64,000 nucleotides of DNA from the NCBI RefSeq assembly GCF_025152745.1, contig NZ_CP104042.1, positions 124,001 through 188,000 of the forward strand, given 5' to 3'. This document shows, piece by piece, positions 52,752 through 61,468 of this stretch (within the stretch, counting starts at the first letter, position 1; the number at the start of each line of letters is the position of its first letter). The stretch comes from Rhizobium sp. WSM4643. GTDB lineage: Bacteria; Pseudomonadota; Alphaproteobacteria; Rhizobiales; Rhizobiaceae. Below the pieces are notes generated by a model, which was not told the origin of the DNA, made no database searches, and was given only the letters and a program-made list of their open reading frames with translations. Both the position numbers and the translations under genes were made by a program.

Positions 52752-53588
52752 TTATTTGATTGCGCCGGCCGCGATGCCGGCGATGAAATGGCGCTGAAGA
52801 GCCACGAAGATGACGAGGATCGGCGCCGTCAGCAGCACCGCGCCGGCCATGATGCCGCCCCAGGAGACCTTGGTGAGGCCGATCAGCGTTCCCAATGCCA
52901 CCGGCGCCGTCATCATCCCCGGTCTGGAATTGATCAGCAGCGGCCAGAGGTAATTGTTCCACGAGTGCAGGAACAGAATGATCGCCAATGCCGCCATGGT
53001 CGGGCGCGCCAGCGGCAAGGCGATGCGCAGGAAGATCTGCCATTCCTTGACGCCCTCGACTCGGGCCGCATCAAAGAGCTCGCCCGGCATCATTGAGAAG
53101 GATTGCCGCATGAACAGCACCCCGAGCGAATTGAACAGCGGCGGCACGATCAGCGCCACCCAGGTGTTTGCCAGCTTGAACTCGCGCGCCACCATGATGA
53201 ATTGCGGGATGACGACCACGGAGAACGGAAGCGTGATCGTGCCGAGGATGATGGCGATGACGACGGAGCGGCCGACGAAACGGTAACGCGCCAGCGCCCA
53301 GCCGGCCATCGAGGTCAGCAGCACCGAGAGCACTGTATAGATGAGCGCCACGCCGATGGAGATCACCATCGCGCCGATGAAATCGGTATCGGCCTGCAGG
53401 TTTTTGAAATTCTCGACGAAGTTGGTCGACGGCCAGAGCACGATGTCAGGACTGAAGATGCCGTTGTCGGGCATGGTCGAAAAGACGAACATCATCCAGA
53501 GCGGAAACAGCCAGATCAGCGCCAGCGGCGCCAGTGCGGCATGCAACGCGATCTGGCGCAGCAGAAGGGATTGCGATTTGGATTTCAT
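52752..53588 (-). CDS. Carbohydrate ABC importer permease, MalG type
   Basis: A 278-residue inner-membrane permease with the first segment APLALIWLFPLWMMFVFST, the EAA-like loop DAARVEGVKEWQIFLRIALPLARPT near 185, and the family C-terminus GIAAGAIK. It overlaps the MalF-type gene by 4 bases and precedes the ATPase gene by 24. Confidence 0.92.
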   Translation of the reverse strand: MKSKSQSLLLRQIALHAALAPLALIWLFPLWMMFVFSTMPDNGIFSPDIVLWPSTNFVENFKNLQADTDFIGAMVISIGVALIYTVLSVLLTSMAGWALARYRFVGRSVVIAIILGTITLPFSVVVIPQFIMVAREFKLANTWVALIVPPLFNSLGVLFMRQSFSMMPGELFDAARVEGVKEWQIFLRIALPLARPTMAALAIILFLHSWNNYLWPLLINSRPGMMTAPVALGTLIGLTKVSWGGIMAGAVLLTAPILVIFVALQRHFIAGIAAGAIK

Positions 53589-54448
53589 TTCGGATCCCTC
53601 CCGACCCAGAGATTGAAAAGCGAGATCGCCACGGCAAGGGCGGCCATCGTATAGGCGATCGCCGAGGCATAGCCGAAGTTCAGCGAGGTGAAGCCCTGGC
53701 GATAAAGCAGCAGGCCGAGCGTCTCGGTGCCGCCGCCAGGACCGCCGCGATTGGTGATCAGGAAGGGCTCGGCGAACAGCTGCATGGTGCCGATCACCGA
53801 GAGCACCACGCAGAAGAGGATGATCGGTTTGAGGAGTGGCAGGGTGATGTGGAAGAACTGCTGGACCTTGCTCACCCGATCGAGCGTCGCAGCCTCGTAG
53901 ACATCATCGGGAATCGACTGCAGGCCGGCGAGGATGATGATGGCGTTGTAGCCGGCCCAGCGCCATGTGACGGCAAGGATGATCAGCGCCATGGCGGCAT
54001 TTGCATTGTCGAACCAGGAGACCGGGCTGAGACCAACAGCCGAGATCAGCTTGTTGATGATGCCGAAATCGAGGCTGAACATCAGCCGGAAGACGGCAGC
54101 GTAGGCGACCTCGCCGACGACGACAGGCGCAAAGAAGGCGAAGCGGAAGAGCGGCCGGGCTTTCAGCAGCGGCGAATTGAGCAGCACGGCCATGACTGTC
54201 GCAAGCGCGATCATCACAGGCACCTGGATCACCAAGATGATCAGCGTATTGTAGAGAGCGTTGTAGAAAGCCGGGTCATAGAAGAGCCGGCCCCAATTGG
54301 CTTGGAAACTGAATTTCCACGGATTGATTCGCGTGTTCTGAAACGAAATCAGGAACGAATTGATGATCGGCCAGACCCAGAAGGTGGCAAAGACCAGCAG
54401 ATAGGGGGCGAGGAACGCATAGGCGCTCCGGGTTCTGAACGGCATCAA
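53585..54448 (-). CDS. Carbohydrate ABC importer permease, MalF type
   Basis: A 287-residue inner-membrane permease with the first segment YAFLAPYLLVFATFWVWPII and the coupling loop DDVYEAATLDRVSKVQQFFHITLPLLKP near 200. Its length is standard for the family, with no large periplasmic loop. It lies 80 bases after the binding-protein gene. Confidence 0.92.
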   Translation of the reverse strand: MMPFRTRSAYAFLAPYLLVFATFWVWPIINSFLISFQNTRINPWKFSFQANWGRLFYDPAFYNALYNTLIILVIQVPVMIALATVMAVLLNSPLLKARPLFRFAFFAPVVVGEVAYAAVFRLMFSLDFGIINKLISAVGLSPVSWFDNANAAMALIILAVTWRWAGYNAIIILAGLQSIPDDVYEAATLDRVSKVQQFFHITLPLLKPIILFCVVLSVIGTMQLFAEPFLITNRGGPGGGTETLGLLLYRQGFTSLNFGYASAIAYTMAALAVAISLFNLWVGRDPK

Positions 54449-54528
54449 GCCTCCTCCTCACGAACGAATGACCGGCTGCTTTGCAAGCCGGGGGGAAACC
54501 GGGCGCCTGAAGCGCCCGGCATCGTCAT

Positions 54529-55803
54529 TCATTGCGCGATCGGAAGGCCGGTCGCCGAAGCAATCTGCTTGGCGGCATCGTCGAGAGCCGCCTTTGCATC
54601 GGGATAGCCGCCAGCGAAGAACTTCGTCTGCGTCGCCTTGAAGATGGCTTCGGCATCGCTCTGGAAGGCGGTGCCGCGGCTCGGCACGATCTTGGGCAGT
54701 GTCGCCAGAATATCGGCCCAGACCTTCTGGCCGCCCCAATAGGGCTGCGGCTCGTTGACGAAGGGATCCTTCTCGGCCGAAAGCAGCGACGGGACCAGAC
54801 CGAATTCCTTCAGCATGGTGATCTGGCCCTCATCCGTGCCGAGGGCGTAGTTGACGAATTTCCAGGCGGCTTCCTTATTCGCGGATGTCGCCGAAATGGC
54901 GAGCGACGAACCGCCGAGATTGGCCGCATGCGGGCCATCGGCCGTCAGGCTCGGCATTCTGTAGACGCCCCACTTGCCCTTCAGATCGGGCGAGGTCGAG
55001 CGCACGGTGCCCTCGTACCAGCCGCCATACAGCTGGCTTGCGGCCTTGCCGGCGGTATTGGCCTGGATCTTTTCGTCCCAGTTTGCTGCCGTCAGCGTGC
55101 CGGCATCCTTCATTTCCTTCACCTTTTGCAGCGAGGCGACGCAGGCCGGCTGGTTGATGGTGATATTCTGGCCGTCGGTCGAGTAATAGCCGCAGCCCTG
55201 TTCGTTGGCGATCATGCGAAACCATTCGCTGTCGCCGTTGAAGTCGGCCTGGGCCATGACGACGCCGGGATTGGCGGCGGAAATCTTCTTGCCGGCGGCG
55301 ATGAAATCGTCCCAGGTGCTGATCGTGCTCGGATCGACGCCGGCCTTTTCGTAGAGATCGCGGCGGTAGAAGACGGCGACGGGGCCGGAATCCCACGGCA
55401 TGGCGTAAGCGACATCGCCGACCTCGAGCTCGGTGCGCTTGAAGTCAGGGAATTTCGCCTGGATATCGGCCGTGTAGCCGAGCTCCTTCAGATTGGCGAA
55501 GCAATCCGGGAAACGGCTCCAGAAGATTTCAGCCTCGAAATTCTCGATGCTGACAATGTCGGGCAAGCCATCGCCGCCGGCAGCGCAGGCAGCGAGCGTC
55601 TTGTCGAAGACCTGGCTGTTGCCGAGGTCCTCGACGGTGATCTTGATATCGGGAAACTGCTTGTTGAAGCCTGGAAGCGTGGACTTCAATGCCGATGCAG
55701 CGACATTCCAGCTCCAGATGGTGAGATTGGCCGGCTGCGCGAATGCGGAGCCGGAAGCAAGCATTGCGACAGCTGCGGTCGCAGCGAGAAGTTTGAAACG
55801 CAT
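54529..55803 (-). CDS. Extracellular sugar-binding protein, family 1
   Basis: A 424-residue binding protein with a Sec signal of 22 residues (MRFKLLAATAAVAMLASGSA, then FA). The mature domain contains ANLTIWSWNVAASALK and the family pattern FNKQFPDIKITVEDLG. GGGAGGATTTTCA precedes the ATG at 55803, so the 110-residue upstream extension antisense to the AraC gene is rejected. It opens the operon with two permeases, an ATPase and the double-oxidoreductase fusion, and is divergent from an AraC regulator. Confidence 0.92.
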   Translation of the reverse strand: MRFKLLAATAAVAMLASGSAFAQPANLTIWSWNVAASALKSTLPGFNKQFPDIKITVEDLGNSQVFDKTLAACAAGGDGLPDIVSIENFEAEIFWSRFPDCFANLKELGYTADIQAKFPDFKRTELEVGDVAYAMPWDSGPVAVFYRRDLYEKAGVDPSTISTWDDFIAAGKKISAANPGVVMAQADFNGDSEWFRMIANEQGCGYYSTDGQNITINQPACVASLQKVKEMKDAGTLTAANWDEKIQANTAGKAASQLYGGWYEGTVRSTSPDLKGKWGVYRMPSLTADGPHAANLGGSSLAISATSANKEAAWKFVNYALGTDEGQITMLKEFGLVPSLLSAEKDPFVNEPQPYWGGQKVWADILATLPKIVPSRGTAFQSDAEAIFKATQTKFFAGGYPDAKAALDDAAKQIASATGLPIAQ

Positions 55804-55887
55804 TGAAAATCCTCCCTTTTCAATTGCCGATCTTACGAACGCGGTTAAACTATCTGCAAGGGAGCGGCTGTCTCCTAAAAAGGGAAC

Positions 55888-56805
55888 ATGGATTTGGCGG
55901 AAAGTAAGATCGGTACGCGTGCAATCTACCAGCCCGGCGCAAGCAGCATCGAGGGGTTGCCGACGGCGCTGCAAATATTTCACGCTCATCCGCCTGTTAT
56001 GGCCATGCCGCACTGGCACGCGCAGGTCGAGGTCAACTACGCGATTCGCGGCACCGTTCATTACCGCATGAGCGACCATGAATTCCGGTTGAACGCCGGC
56101 GAAATGTGCCTCTTCTGGGGTGGCCAGCCGCATCAGATGGATGAATCCTCAGACGATTCGCTCTATGCCGGCGCCCATCTGCCGCTCGTCTATTTCTTCC
56201 GGCTGCGCCTGCCGATCAGCGTTTCCAGCCGGCTGATGAAGGGCGAGACGCTGCTGACATCGGCAACGGACGCCGCCGACAACGAGAACTTCACCCGCTG
56301 GTTTCGCTATGCCAACTCAGGCGATCCCGCCAAGGCCCAGCATGCCGTGGACGAGCTGCTGCTGCGCATCGAGCGCATCGCGCTCGAACCCTATTCGATG
56401 ACGTCGCAGGCAACCGTCAATCTCGAAGGGGATCACCCGCATCCGCATTCCTCGCGCAGCGTGGCTCGCATGTGCGATTTTATCGCCGCTAATTTCCTGC
56501 ACGACATCGATTCCGTCGATATCGCCCGCGCCGCCGACCTGCATCCGAAATATGCGATGAACCTGTTCAAACGATCGACCGGCATGACGCTCAGCAAATA
56601 TGTGACGCTGCTGCGGCTGTCGCGCGCCCAGGCGATGCTGATGACCGAGGGCGCCAATGTGCTGCAGGTGGCGATGGACAGCGGCTTCGGCTCGATCAGC
56701 GCCTTCAATAAGTCCTTCCGCCACATCGCCGGCATGTCGCCGTCGAATTTCCGCCGCGACATCCGGCTGGTGACGACGATGCCCTCCGGCGCTTTCCGCA
56801 ACTAG
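55888..56805 (+). CDS. AraC-family transcriptional regulator, MelR-like
   Basis: A 305-residue regulator. The N-terminal cupin-type sensing domain carries MPHWHAQVEVNYAIRGTVHY and FWGGQPHQM, resembling MelR and related sugar regulators. The C-terminal pair of helix-turn-helix motifs covers about 195-290, with ARAADLHPKYAMNLFKRSTG and VAMDSGFGSISAFNKSFRHI. It is divergent, across 84 bases, from the sugar importer operon starting at 55803, which it probably activates when sugar binds. Confidence 0.9.
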   Translation: MDLAESKIGTRAIYQPGASSIEGLPTALQIFHAHPPVMAMPHWHAQVEVNYAIRGTVHYRMSDHEFRLNAGEMCLFWGGQPHQMDESSDDSLYAGAHLPLVYFFRLRLPISVSSRLMKGETLLTSATDAADNENFTRWFRYANSGDPAKAQHAVDELLLRIERIALEPYSMTSQATVNLEGDHPHPHSSRSVARMCDFIAANFLHDIDSVDIARAADLHPKYAMNLFKRSTGMTLSKYVTLLRLSRAQAMLMTEGANVLQVAMDSGFGSISAFNKSFRHIAGMSPSNFRRDIRLVTTMPSGAFRN

Positions 56806-56902
56806 CTCAGGGCCGGCCGCAATTCGGCGTTCTGTGCGTCTGCCTGCGACTTGTTTTTCACTGGGCAAAAAAGAACCAACGCCTAAGGTGGCGGCAGAAT
56901 AC

Positions 56903-56930
56903 GCACATTTTCTGTGCAAGTGCATGCACT
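56903..56930 (+). promoter_or_regulatory. Putative NtrC-type enhancer sites
   Basis: GCACATTTTCTGTGC (56903-56917) fits the NtrC core GCAC-N7-GTGC exactly and is extended by an A/T match in each arm. A perfect palindrome, AGTGCATGCACT (56919-56930), follows at once and may be a second, weaker site. The first is centred about 106 bases before the predicted sigma-54 start, a usual enhancer distance. Nitrogen-limitation control of the guanidine operon is inferred. Confidence 0.65.
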
Positions 56931-56989
56931 ATGCATTTCCGGGAGAATTGATGCCATCGCATTATCAATGAAATCAATGATTTATAATT

Positions 56990-57005
56990 TGGCACACCCC
57001 TTGCT
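56990..57005 (+). promoter_or_regulatory. Sigma-54 (RpoN) promoter of the guanidine operon
   Basis: TGGCACACCCCTTGCT matches the -24/-12 consensus TGGCAC-N5-TTGC. The GG at 56991-56992 and GC at 57003-57004 are separated by the required 10 bases. The start would fall at about 57016, just before the riboswitch aptamer, so the transcript begins almost directly with the aptamer. Confidence 0.82.
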
Positions 57006-57019
57006 TCGGTATTTGCAGA

Positions 57020-57127
57020 GTTGGTGGCTAGGGTTCCGGCGTCGCAAGACGTGACTGGTCCGAGAGCTGCCACCGGCGAGGGAGACATCCCGCCGGGTGC
57101 ACGGCGGGACAAAAGCCCGGGAGACCT
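57020..57127 (+). ncRNA. Guanidine-I riboswitch (ykkC class)
   Basis: The conserved ykkC blocks are all present and in order: GGTGGCTAGGGTTCCG, a CGTC-GCAA-GACG hairpin, TGACTGGTCCGAGAGC, GCCACC closing with the first GGTGGC, a GGGA-GACA-TCCC hairpin, and ACGGCGGGACAAAAGCCCGG followed by GAGA. This class binds guanidinium and turns downstream genes on. The genes after it (importer, DUF1989 pair, urea/guanidine carboxylase) are the classic targets of this switch. Confidence 0.95.
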
Positions 57128-57132
57128 CGTAA

Positions 57133-57174
57133 GCCAAGGGATTGGCGGCACGATGGTCATTGCCGATCCCTTTT
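57133..57174 (+). terminator. Riboswitch expression platform: terminator with competing hairpin
   Basis: AAGGGATTGGC (57136-57146) pairs with GCCGATCCCTT (57162-57172) with one G-U pair, followed by TTTT ending at 57174: an intrinsic terminator with a short U-run. GCCAA-GGGA-TTGGC (57133-57146) is an alternative hairpin that uses the same 5' strand and would prevent the terminator. A guanidine-bound aptamer probably favours the latter (inference). The gene start follows at 57200. Confidence 0.7.
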
Positions 57175-57199
57175 GAAGAAAAGCAAAAGGGGAATTTCA

Positions 57200-58273
57200 A
57201 TGCAGACTTTTTCGAAGATTCTTTCCATGACCGCCCTGACGGCGTCCCTGGCGCTCGGGCTCGTTTGCCAAGCCAAAGCCGAACAGAAGACGGATTTCAA
57301 GGTCGCCTGGTCGATCTATGTCGGCTGGATGCCCTGGGGCTACGCCGCCGATCACGGCATCGTCAAGAAATGGGCCGACAAATACGGCATCAAGATCGAG
57401 GTCACCCAGTTCAACGACTACGTCGAATCGATGAACCAGTATACCGCCGGCGCCTTCGATGCCGTGACGCTGACCAACATGGACGGCCTGTCGATCCCGG
57501 CCGCCGGCGGCGTCGATACGACAGCAGTCATCGTCGGCGACTTCTCGAACGGCAATGATGCCGTCATCCTCAAGAACAAGACGAGCCTTGCCGACATCAA
57601 GGGCCAGAATGTCAATCTCGTCGAATTTTCCGTCTCGCATTATCTGCTTGCCCGCGCGCTCGAAAGCATCAAGCTGACCGAGCGTGACGTCAAGGTGGTC
57701 AACACGTCCGACGCCGATATGGTCGCCGCCTACAAAACGGCAGACGTGACCGCAGTCGTCACCTGGAACCCGCTGGTCTCGACCATTCTCGAGGATCCCA
57801 CGGCCAAGAAAGTCTTCGACAGCTCGCAGGTGCCGGGCGAAATCATCGACCTGATGGTCGCCAATTCAGGCGTGCTGAAGGACAATCCGAATTTCGGCAA
57901 GGCGCTCGCCGGCATCTGGTATGAAACCGCCGCCCTCCTGACCGCCGACAGCGCCGATGGCAAGGCTGCGCGCGAGGCGATGGGCCAGGCATCGGGCACC
58001 GATCTCAAGGGCTACGAGTCCCAGCTCGCCGCCACCAAGCTGTTTGCAAAGCCGGCCGATGCAGTCGCCTTTACAGCCTCGGGCAGCCTGTCGAAGACCA
58101 TGGATCTCGTCCGCAACTTCCTGTTCGAGAAGGGTCTGCTCGGCAATGGTGCGCCATCGGCCGACGTCATCGGCATCGAAATGCCGGACGGGAAGGTTCT
58201 CGGCGACAGCGGCAACGTCAAGCTGCGCTTCACCGAGACCTACATGAAGGCGGCCGCCGACGGTTCGCTCTGA
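57200..58273 (+). CDS. Guanidine-operon ABC importer substrate-binding protein
   Basis: A 357-residue periplasmic binding protein of the nitrate/sulfonate/taurine type. The signal peptide is about residues 1-26 (ending CQAKA); the mature part begins EQKTDFKVAWSIYVGWMPWGYA, and YTAGAFDAVTLTNMDGL matches the family. AAGGGGAATTTCA precedes the ATG at 57200. As the first gene under a guanidine-I riboswitch it is expected to bind guanidine or a guanidino compound; the automatic family name (taurine or nitrate) would mislead. Confidence 0.9.
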   Translation: MQTFSKILSMTALTASLALGLVCQAKAEQKTDFKVAWSIYVGWMPWGYAADHGIVKKWADKYGIKIEVTQFNDYVESMNQYTAGAFDAVTLTNMDGLSIPAAGGVDTTAVIVGDFSNGNDAVILKNKTSLADIKGQNVNLVEFSVSHYLLARALESIKLTERDVKVVNTSDADMVAAYKTADVTAVVTWNPLVSTILEDPTAKKVFDSSQVPGEIIDLMVANSGVLKDNPNFGKALAGIWYETAALLTADSADGKAAREAMGQASGTDLKGYESQLAATKLFAKPADAVAFTASGSLSKTMDLVRNFLFEKGLLGNGAPSADVIGIEMPDGKVLGDSGNVKLRFTETYMKAAADGSL

Positions 58274-58338
58274 GCGATCCCAAAGCAGTGGCGCGGCGTT
58301 GACCGCGCCGTCCACCTTTCATCAGCGGAGCTTTCCTC

Positions 58339-59157
58339 ATGCGCTGGATCAACACGAGGCCGAGCCGGGGCGCGCAGCTTGCCTTGACGCTGCTGCCCTT
58401 CGTGCTGCTGACCGTTGTCTACACGGTCGGCTCGGCCGAACGGCTGGCGGAAAACGCCAACGACAAGCTGCTGCCCGGCCTTGCCGGTTTTGCAGATGCG
58501 ATCGACCGCCTGGCCTTCATCGCCGATCCGCGCACCGGACAATATCTGCTCTGGTCCGATACGGGGGCGAGCCTGATCCGGCTGTTGGCCGGCCTCGGCA
58601 TCTCCACAGTCACCGCGCTTATCATCGGCATGCTGATCGGCATGCTGCCGTATCTCCGAGCCCTGCTCTCCCCCTTCGTGGCCGTCATCTCGATGGTGCC
58701 GCCACTGGCGCTGCTGCCAATCCTCTTCATCGCCATGGGGCTCGGAGAAGCCTCGAAGATCGCGCTGATCGTCATCGGCGTCGCGCCGACGATGATCCGC
58801 GACCTCGCGCTGAAGGCGCTGGAGCTGCCGCGCGAACAGATCGTCAAGGCTGAAACGCTCGGCGGTTCCTCCTGGCAGATCGGCCTTCGTGTCGTGCTGC
58901 CGCAGATCCTGCCGCGGCTGATCACCTGCCTCAGGCTTCAGCTCGGTCCAGCCTGGCTGTTCCTGATTGCGGCCGAGGCGATCTCGTCGGATTCCGGCCT
59001 CGGCTACCGCATCTTCCTCGTCCGCCGTTATCTCTCGATGGACATCATCTTTCCCTATGTCGTCTGGATCACGCTGCTCGCCGTGGTCATGAATTATATC
59101 CTCGATCGCATCCGCATCGCCGTCTTCCCCTGGTCGGAGCTGGAGAAGCAGGCATGA
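58339..59157 (+). CDS. Guanidine-operon ABC importer permease
   Basis: A 272-residue SsuC/TauC-type permease with about six membrane segments. The first is QLALTLLPFVLLTVVYTVGS; the coupling loop is REQIVKAETLGGSSWQIGLRVVLPQILP, near residue 180. GGAG lies 12 bases before the ATG. It overlaps the ATPase gene by 4 bases. Confidence 0.9.
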   Translation: MRWINTRPSRGAQLALTLLPFVLLTVVYTVGSAERLAENANDKLLPGLAGFADAIDRLAFIADPRTGQYLLWSDTGASLIRLLAGLGISTVTALIIGMLIGMLPYLRALLSPFVAVISMVPPLALLPILFIAMGLGEASKIALIVIGVAPTMIRDLALKALELPREQIVKAETLGGSSWQIGLRVVLPQILPRLITCLRLQLGPAWLFLIAAEAISSDSGLGYRIFLVRRYLSMDIIFPYVVWITLLAVVMNYILDRIRIAVFPWSELEKQA

Positions 59158-59984
59158 GCGAGTTGGTGATCGAAAAGATCTGGAAAGAGTATGGCGACCA
59201 GATCGTCCTCGAAGACGTGTCGCTGACGGTCGCCTCGCGCGCCTTCGTCGCTCTCGTCGGCTCATCCGGCTGCGGCAAGTCGACATTCCTGCGCATGCTG
59301 CTCGGCCAGGAGCGGCCGACGCGAGGGACAATCCTGCTCGACGGCGAAGCCCTGCCGCAGGAGCCGGGGCCGGATCGCGGCGTCGTCTTCCAACGCTACT
59401 CCGTCTTCCCGCATCTGACCGTCCTCGGAAACGTGCTACTCGGGCGGGAACTCTCGGCGTCTCGCTGTAAGGCCAAGCTTTTCGGCGCTGCCCGTCAAAA
59501 CGCCATCGACGAAGCCCGGCGGCTGATTGCCGAAGTCGGCCTTTCCGGCGCCGAGGACAAATATCCGGCGCAACTATCAGGCGGCATGCAGCAGCGCCTG
59601 GCGCTGGCGCAGGCGCTGATCATGAAGCCGAAGGTGTTGCTGCTCGATGAGCCCTTCGGCGCGCTCGACCCCGGCATTCGCGCCGAAATCCACACGTTGA
59701 TGAAGCGGCTCTGGCACGAAACGCAGATGACCGTCGTCATGGTGACGCACGACATGCGCGAGGCCTTCACGCTGGCGACGCGCGTCGTCGCCTTTGAGCG
59801 CAAGCGTGACCGCCCGGAGGAAAAGGAGCGCTACGGCGCGACAATCACCAAGGACATTTCGATCTGGCCGCCGAGGCTTGCCGGCACGCCCTCCATCTTC
59901 AGCCCCGACCGGGACGGCCCGGTCATTTCTCTGGGCCTTCGCCGGGACGACCCGGCTTCCAGTCCGTCAGGAGAAAAACCATGA
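59154..59984 (+). CDS. Guanidine-operon ABC importer ATPase
   Basis: A 276-residue SsuB/TauB-type ATPase with Walker A GSSGCGKST (about 37-45), Q-loop FQRYSVFPHL, signature LSGGMQQR, Walker B LLLDEPFGALD and H-loop THDM. The C-terminal 45 residues after the ABC core are Pro/Arg-rich and low in complexity. Its stop overlaps the start of the first DUF1989 gene (ATGA). Confidence 0.9.
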   Translation: MSELVIEKIWKEYGDQIVLEDVSLTVASRAFVALVGSSGCGKSTFLRMLLGQERPTRGTILLDGEALPQEPGPDRGVVFQRYSVFPHLTVLGNVLLGRELSASRCKAKLFGAARQNAIDEARRLIAEVGLSGAEDKYPAQLSGGMQQRLALAQALIMKPKVLLLDEPFGALDPGIRAEIHTLMKRLWHETQMTVVMVTHDMREAFTLATRVVAFERKRDRPEEKERYGATITKDISIWPPRLAGTPSIFSPDRDGPVISLGLRRDDPASSPSGEKP

Positions 59985-60802
59985 TGCATGTCAGGCGTTC
60001 GCCCGAAGAAATCGCCGCCAACCGGCAGCGCTACGAGGAACATCAGAAGAAGGGGCTGGAATTTGCCCCAAAGGCCTTGCCGGCGCCGAGCCCCCTGCCC
60101 GCTCCCGCGATCGACGCGGCTGCGATCATCCATCAGGAAACCATCCCCGGCGGCTGGTACTGGTCGACTGCGGTCAAGCGCGGCGAGGCGCTCCGCATTG
60201 ACCAGAATGAAGGCGGATCGACTGTAGCGCTCGTTGCCTGGAACGCCACTGATACCAGCGAACGGCTCAATCTCGTCGATACGGTCAAGGTGCAGTGGAC
60301 GACCGCCCTCGGCAAGGGCCGCGTCATCTTCTCGGATATGGGCCGGGTGATGTTTTCTCTGATCGAGGATAGTTCCGGCGCGCATGACTGCCTGATGGGC
60401 GGCTCGACGGCAGCGTCGAACGCTGCAAGATATCCCGGCATCAAGACCCGCAATACCCGCGACAATCTCGTGATCGTCGCCGGCAAGCTTGGTCTCACCA
60501 GGCGCGATATTCCGGCGATTCTCAATCTCTTCGCCCCCGTCCGCGTCGACGATGACGGCGGCTTCCATTGGCGCGGCAAGCTCTCCAACAGCGGCGACTA
60601 TACCGAGTTGCGCGCCGAAATGGACATGATCGTCGGCCTCTCGAATTGCCCGCATCCGCTCGATCCCGACCCGGTCTATGCGCCGAAGCCGGTGATCGTC
60701 ACGCGCTTTCGCGCAGCCGAGCCCGCAGTCGACGACCTCTCGCGCACCGCAACCGCCGAAGCCCTGCGCGGCTTCGAGAATAACGCCGCGATGCTGGCCT
60801 GA
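59981..60802 (+). CDS. Urea carboxylase-associated protein 1 (DUF1989), probable carboxyguanidine deiminase subunit
   Basis: A 273-residue DUF1989 protein. Family features include IPGGWYWSTAVKRGEALRI, HDCLMGGSTAASNAAR with a Cys-type metal/active-site cluster, and LSNCPHPLDPD near the end. In guanidine-degrading bacteria two such proteins (CgdA and CgdB) form the carboxyguanidine deiminase, which converts carboxyguanidine to allophanate and ammonia. CAGGAGAAAAACC precedes the ATG. Which subunit this is cannot be fixed here. Confidence 0.88.
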   Translation: MMHVRRSPEEIAANRQRYEEHQKKGLEFAPKALPAPSPLPAPAIDAAAIIHQETIPGGWYWSTAVKRGEALRIDQNEGGSTVALVAWNATDTSERLNLVDTVKVQWTTALGKGRVIFSDMGRVMFSLIEDSSGAHDCLMGGSTAASNAARYPGIKTRNTRDNLVIVAGKLGLTRRDIPAILNLFAPVRVDDDGGFHWRGKLSNSGDYTELRAEMDMIVGLSNCPHPLDPDPVYAPKPVIVTRFRAAEPAVDDLSRTATAEALRGFENNAAMLA

Positions 60803-60814
60803 GGGAGGATAAAG

Positions 60815-61465
60815 ATGACCGATTTCATCAAGACTTCTGCTTCGCGCGGCCTCGAAAACGCCGTGCAGGATCATTTCATTCCGGCCGAAGCGCCATGGTC
60901 CGGCATCGTGCGCAAGGGCCAGACCATCCGCATCGAGGACAGCTACGGCCAACAGGCAATCGACACGCTGTTTTATCGCGCCGATGATTTTGCCGAGCGT
61001 TATTCCGACCAGGATACGATGCGGGCGCAGGGTGGCGCCTATATCGGCACCGGCACGAAGATCATCTCGAACGAGGGCAACGTCATGCTGGTCATGACGG
61101 CCGACAGCTGCGGCCGCCACGATACATCAGCTGGCGCCTGCTCCTGCGAGAGCAACACGGTGCGCTTTGGCCACGGCACCAAATACCTGCATGCCTGCCG
61201 CGACAATTTCGTGATCGAGGTAACCAAACACGGCATGAGCAAGCGCGACATCGTGCCGAACATCAATTTCTTCATGAACGTGCCGATCAAGCCGAACGGC
61301 GAGATGACCATTGTCGACGGCATTTCCGCACCCGGCGACTATATCGAGCTGGTGGCGGAGATGGACGTGCTCTGCGTCATCTCCAACTGCCCGCAGATCA
61401 ACAATCCCTGCAATGGCTTCGATCCGACGCCGATCCGGGTGCTGATCTGGGACGGCGAGGACTGA
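60815..61465 (+). CDS. Urea carboxylase-associated protein 2 (DUF1989), probable carboxyguanidine deiminase subunit
   Basis: A 216-residue DUF1989 protein, paralogous to the preceding one. SYGQQAIDTLFYRADDFAER lies near residue 46, SCGRHDTSAGACSCESNTVRFG (about 103-124) is Cys/His-rich, and VISNCPQINNPCNGFDPTPIRV closes the protein. GAGGGAGGATAAAG is a strong ribosome site. Its 12-base distance from its partner and 3-base distance to the carboxylase gene support one enzyme pathway. Confidence 0.88.
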   Translation: MTDFIKTSASRGLENAVQDHFIPAEAPWSGIVRKGQTIRIEDSYGQQAIDTLFYRADDFAERYSDQDTMRAQGGAYIGTGTKIISNEGNVMLVMTADSCGRHDTSAGACSCESNTVRFGHGTKYLHACRDNFVIEVTKHGMSKRDIVPNINFFMNVPIKPNGEMTIVDGISAPGDYIELVAEMDVLCVISNCPQINNPCNGFDPTPIRVLIWDGED

Positions 61466-61468
61466 TCG

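Noticed and set aside
57133-57174. Stand-alone terminator of the AraC gene
   Set aside because: It lies over 300 bases after that gene and downstream of the riboswitch aptamer and sigma-54 promoter, so it belongs to the riboswitch.
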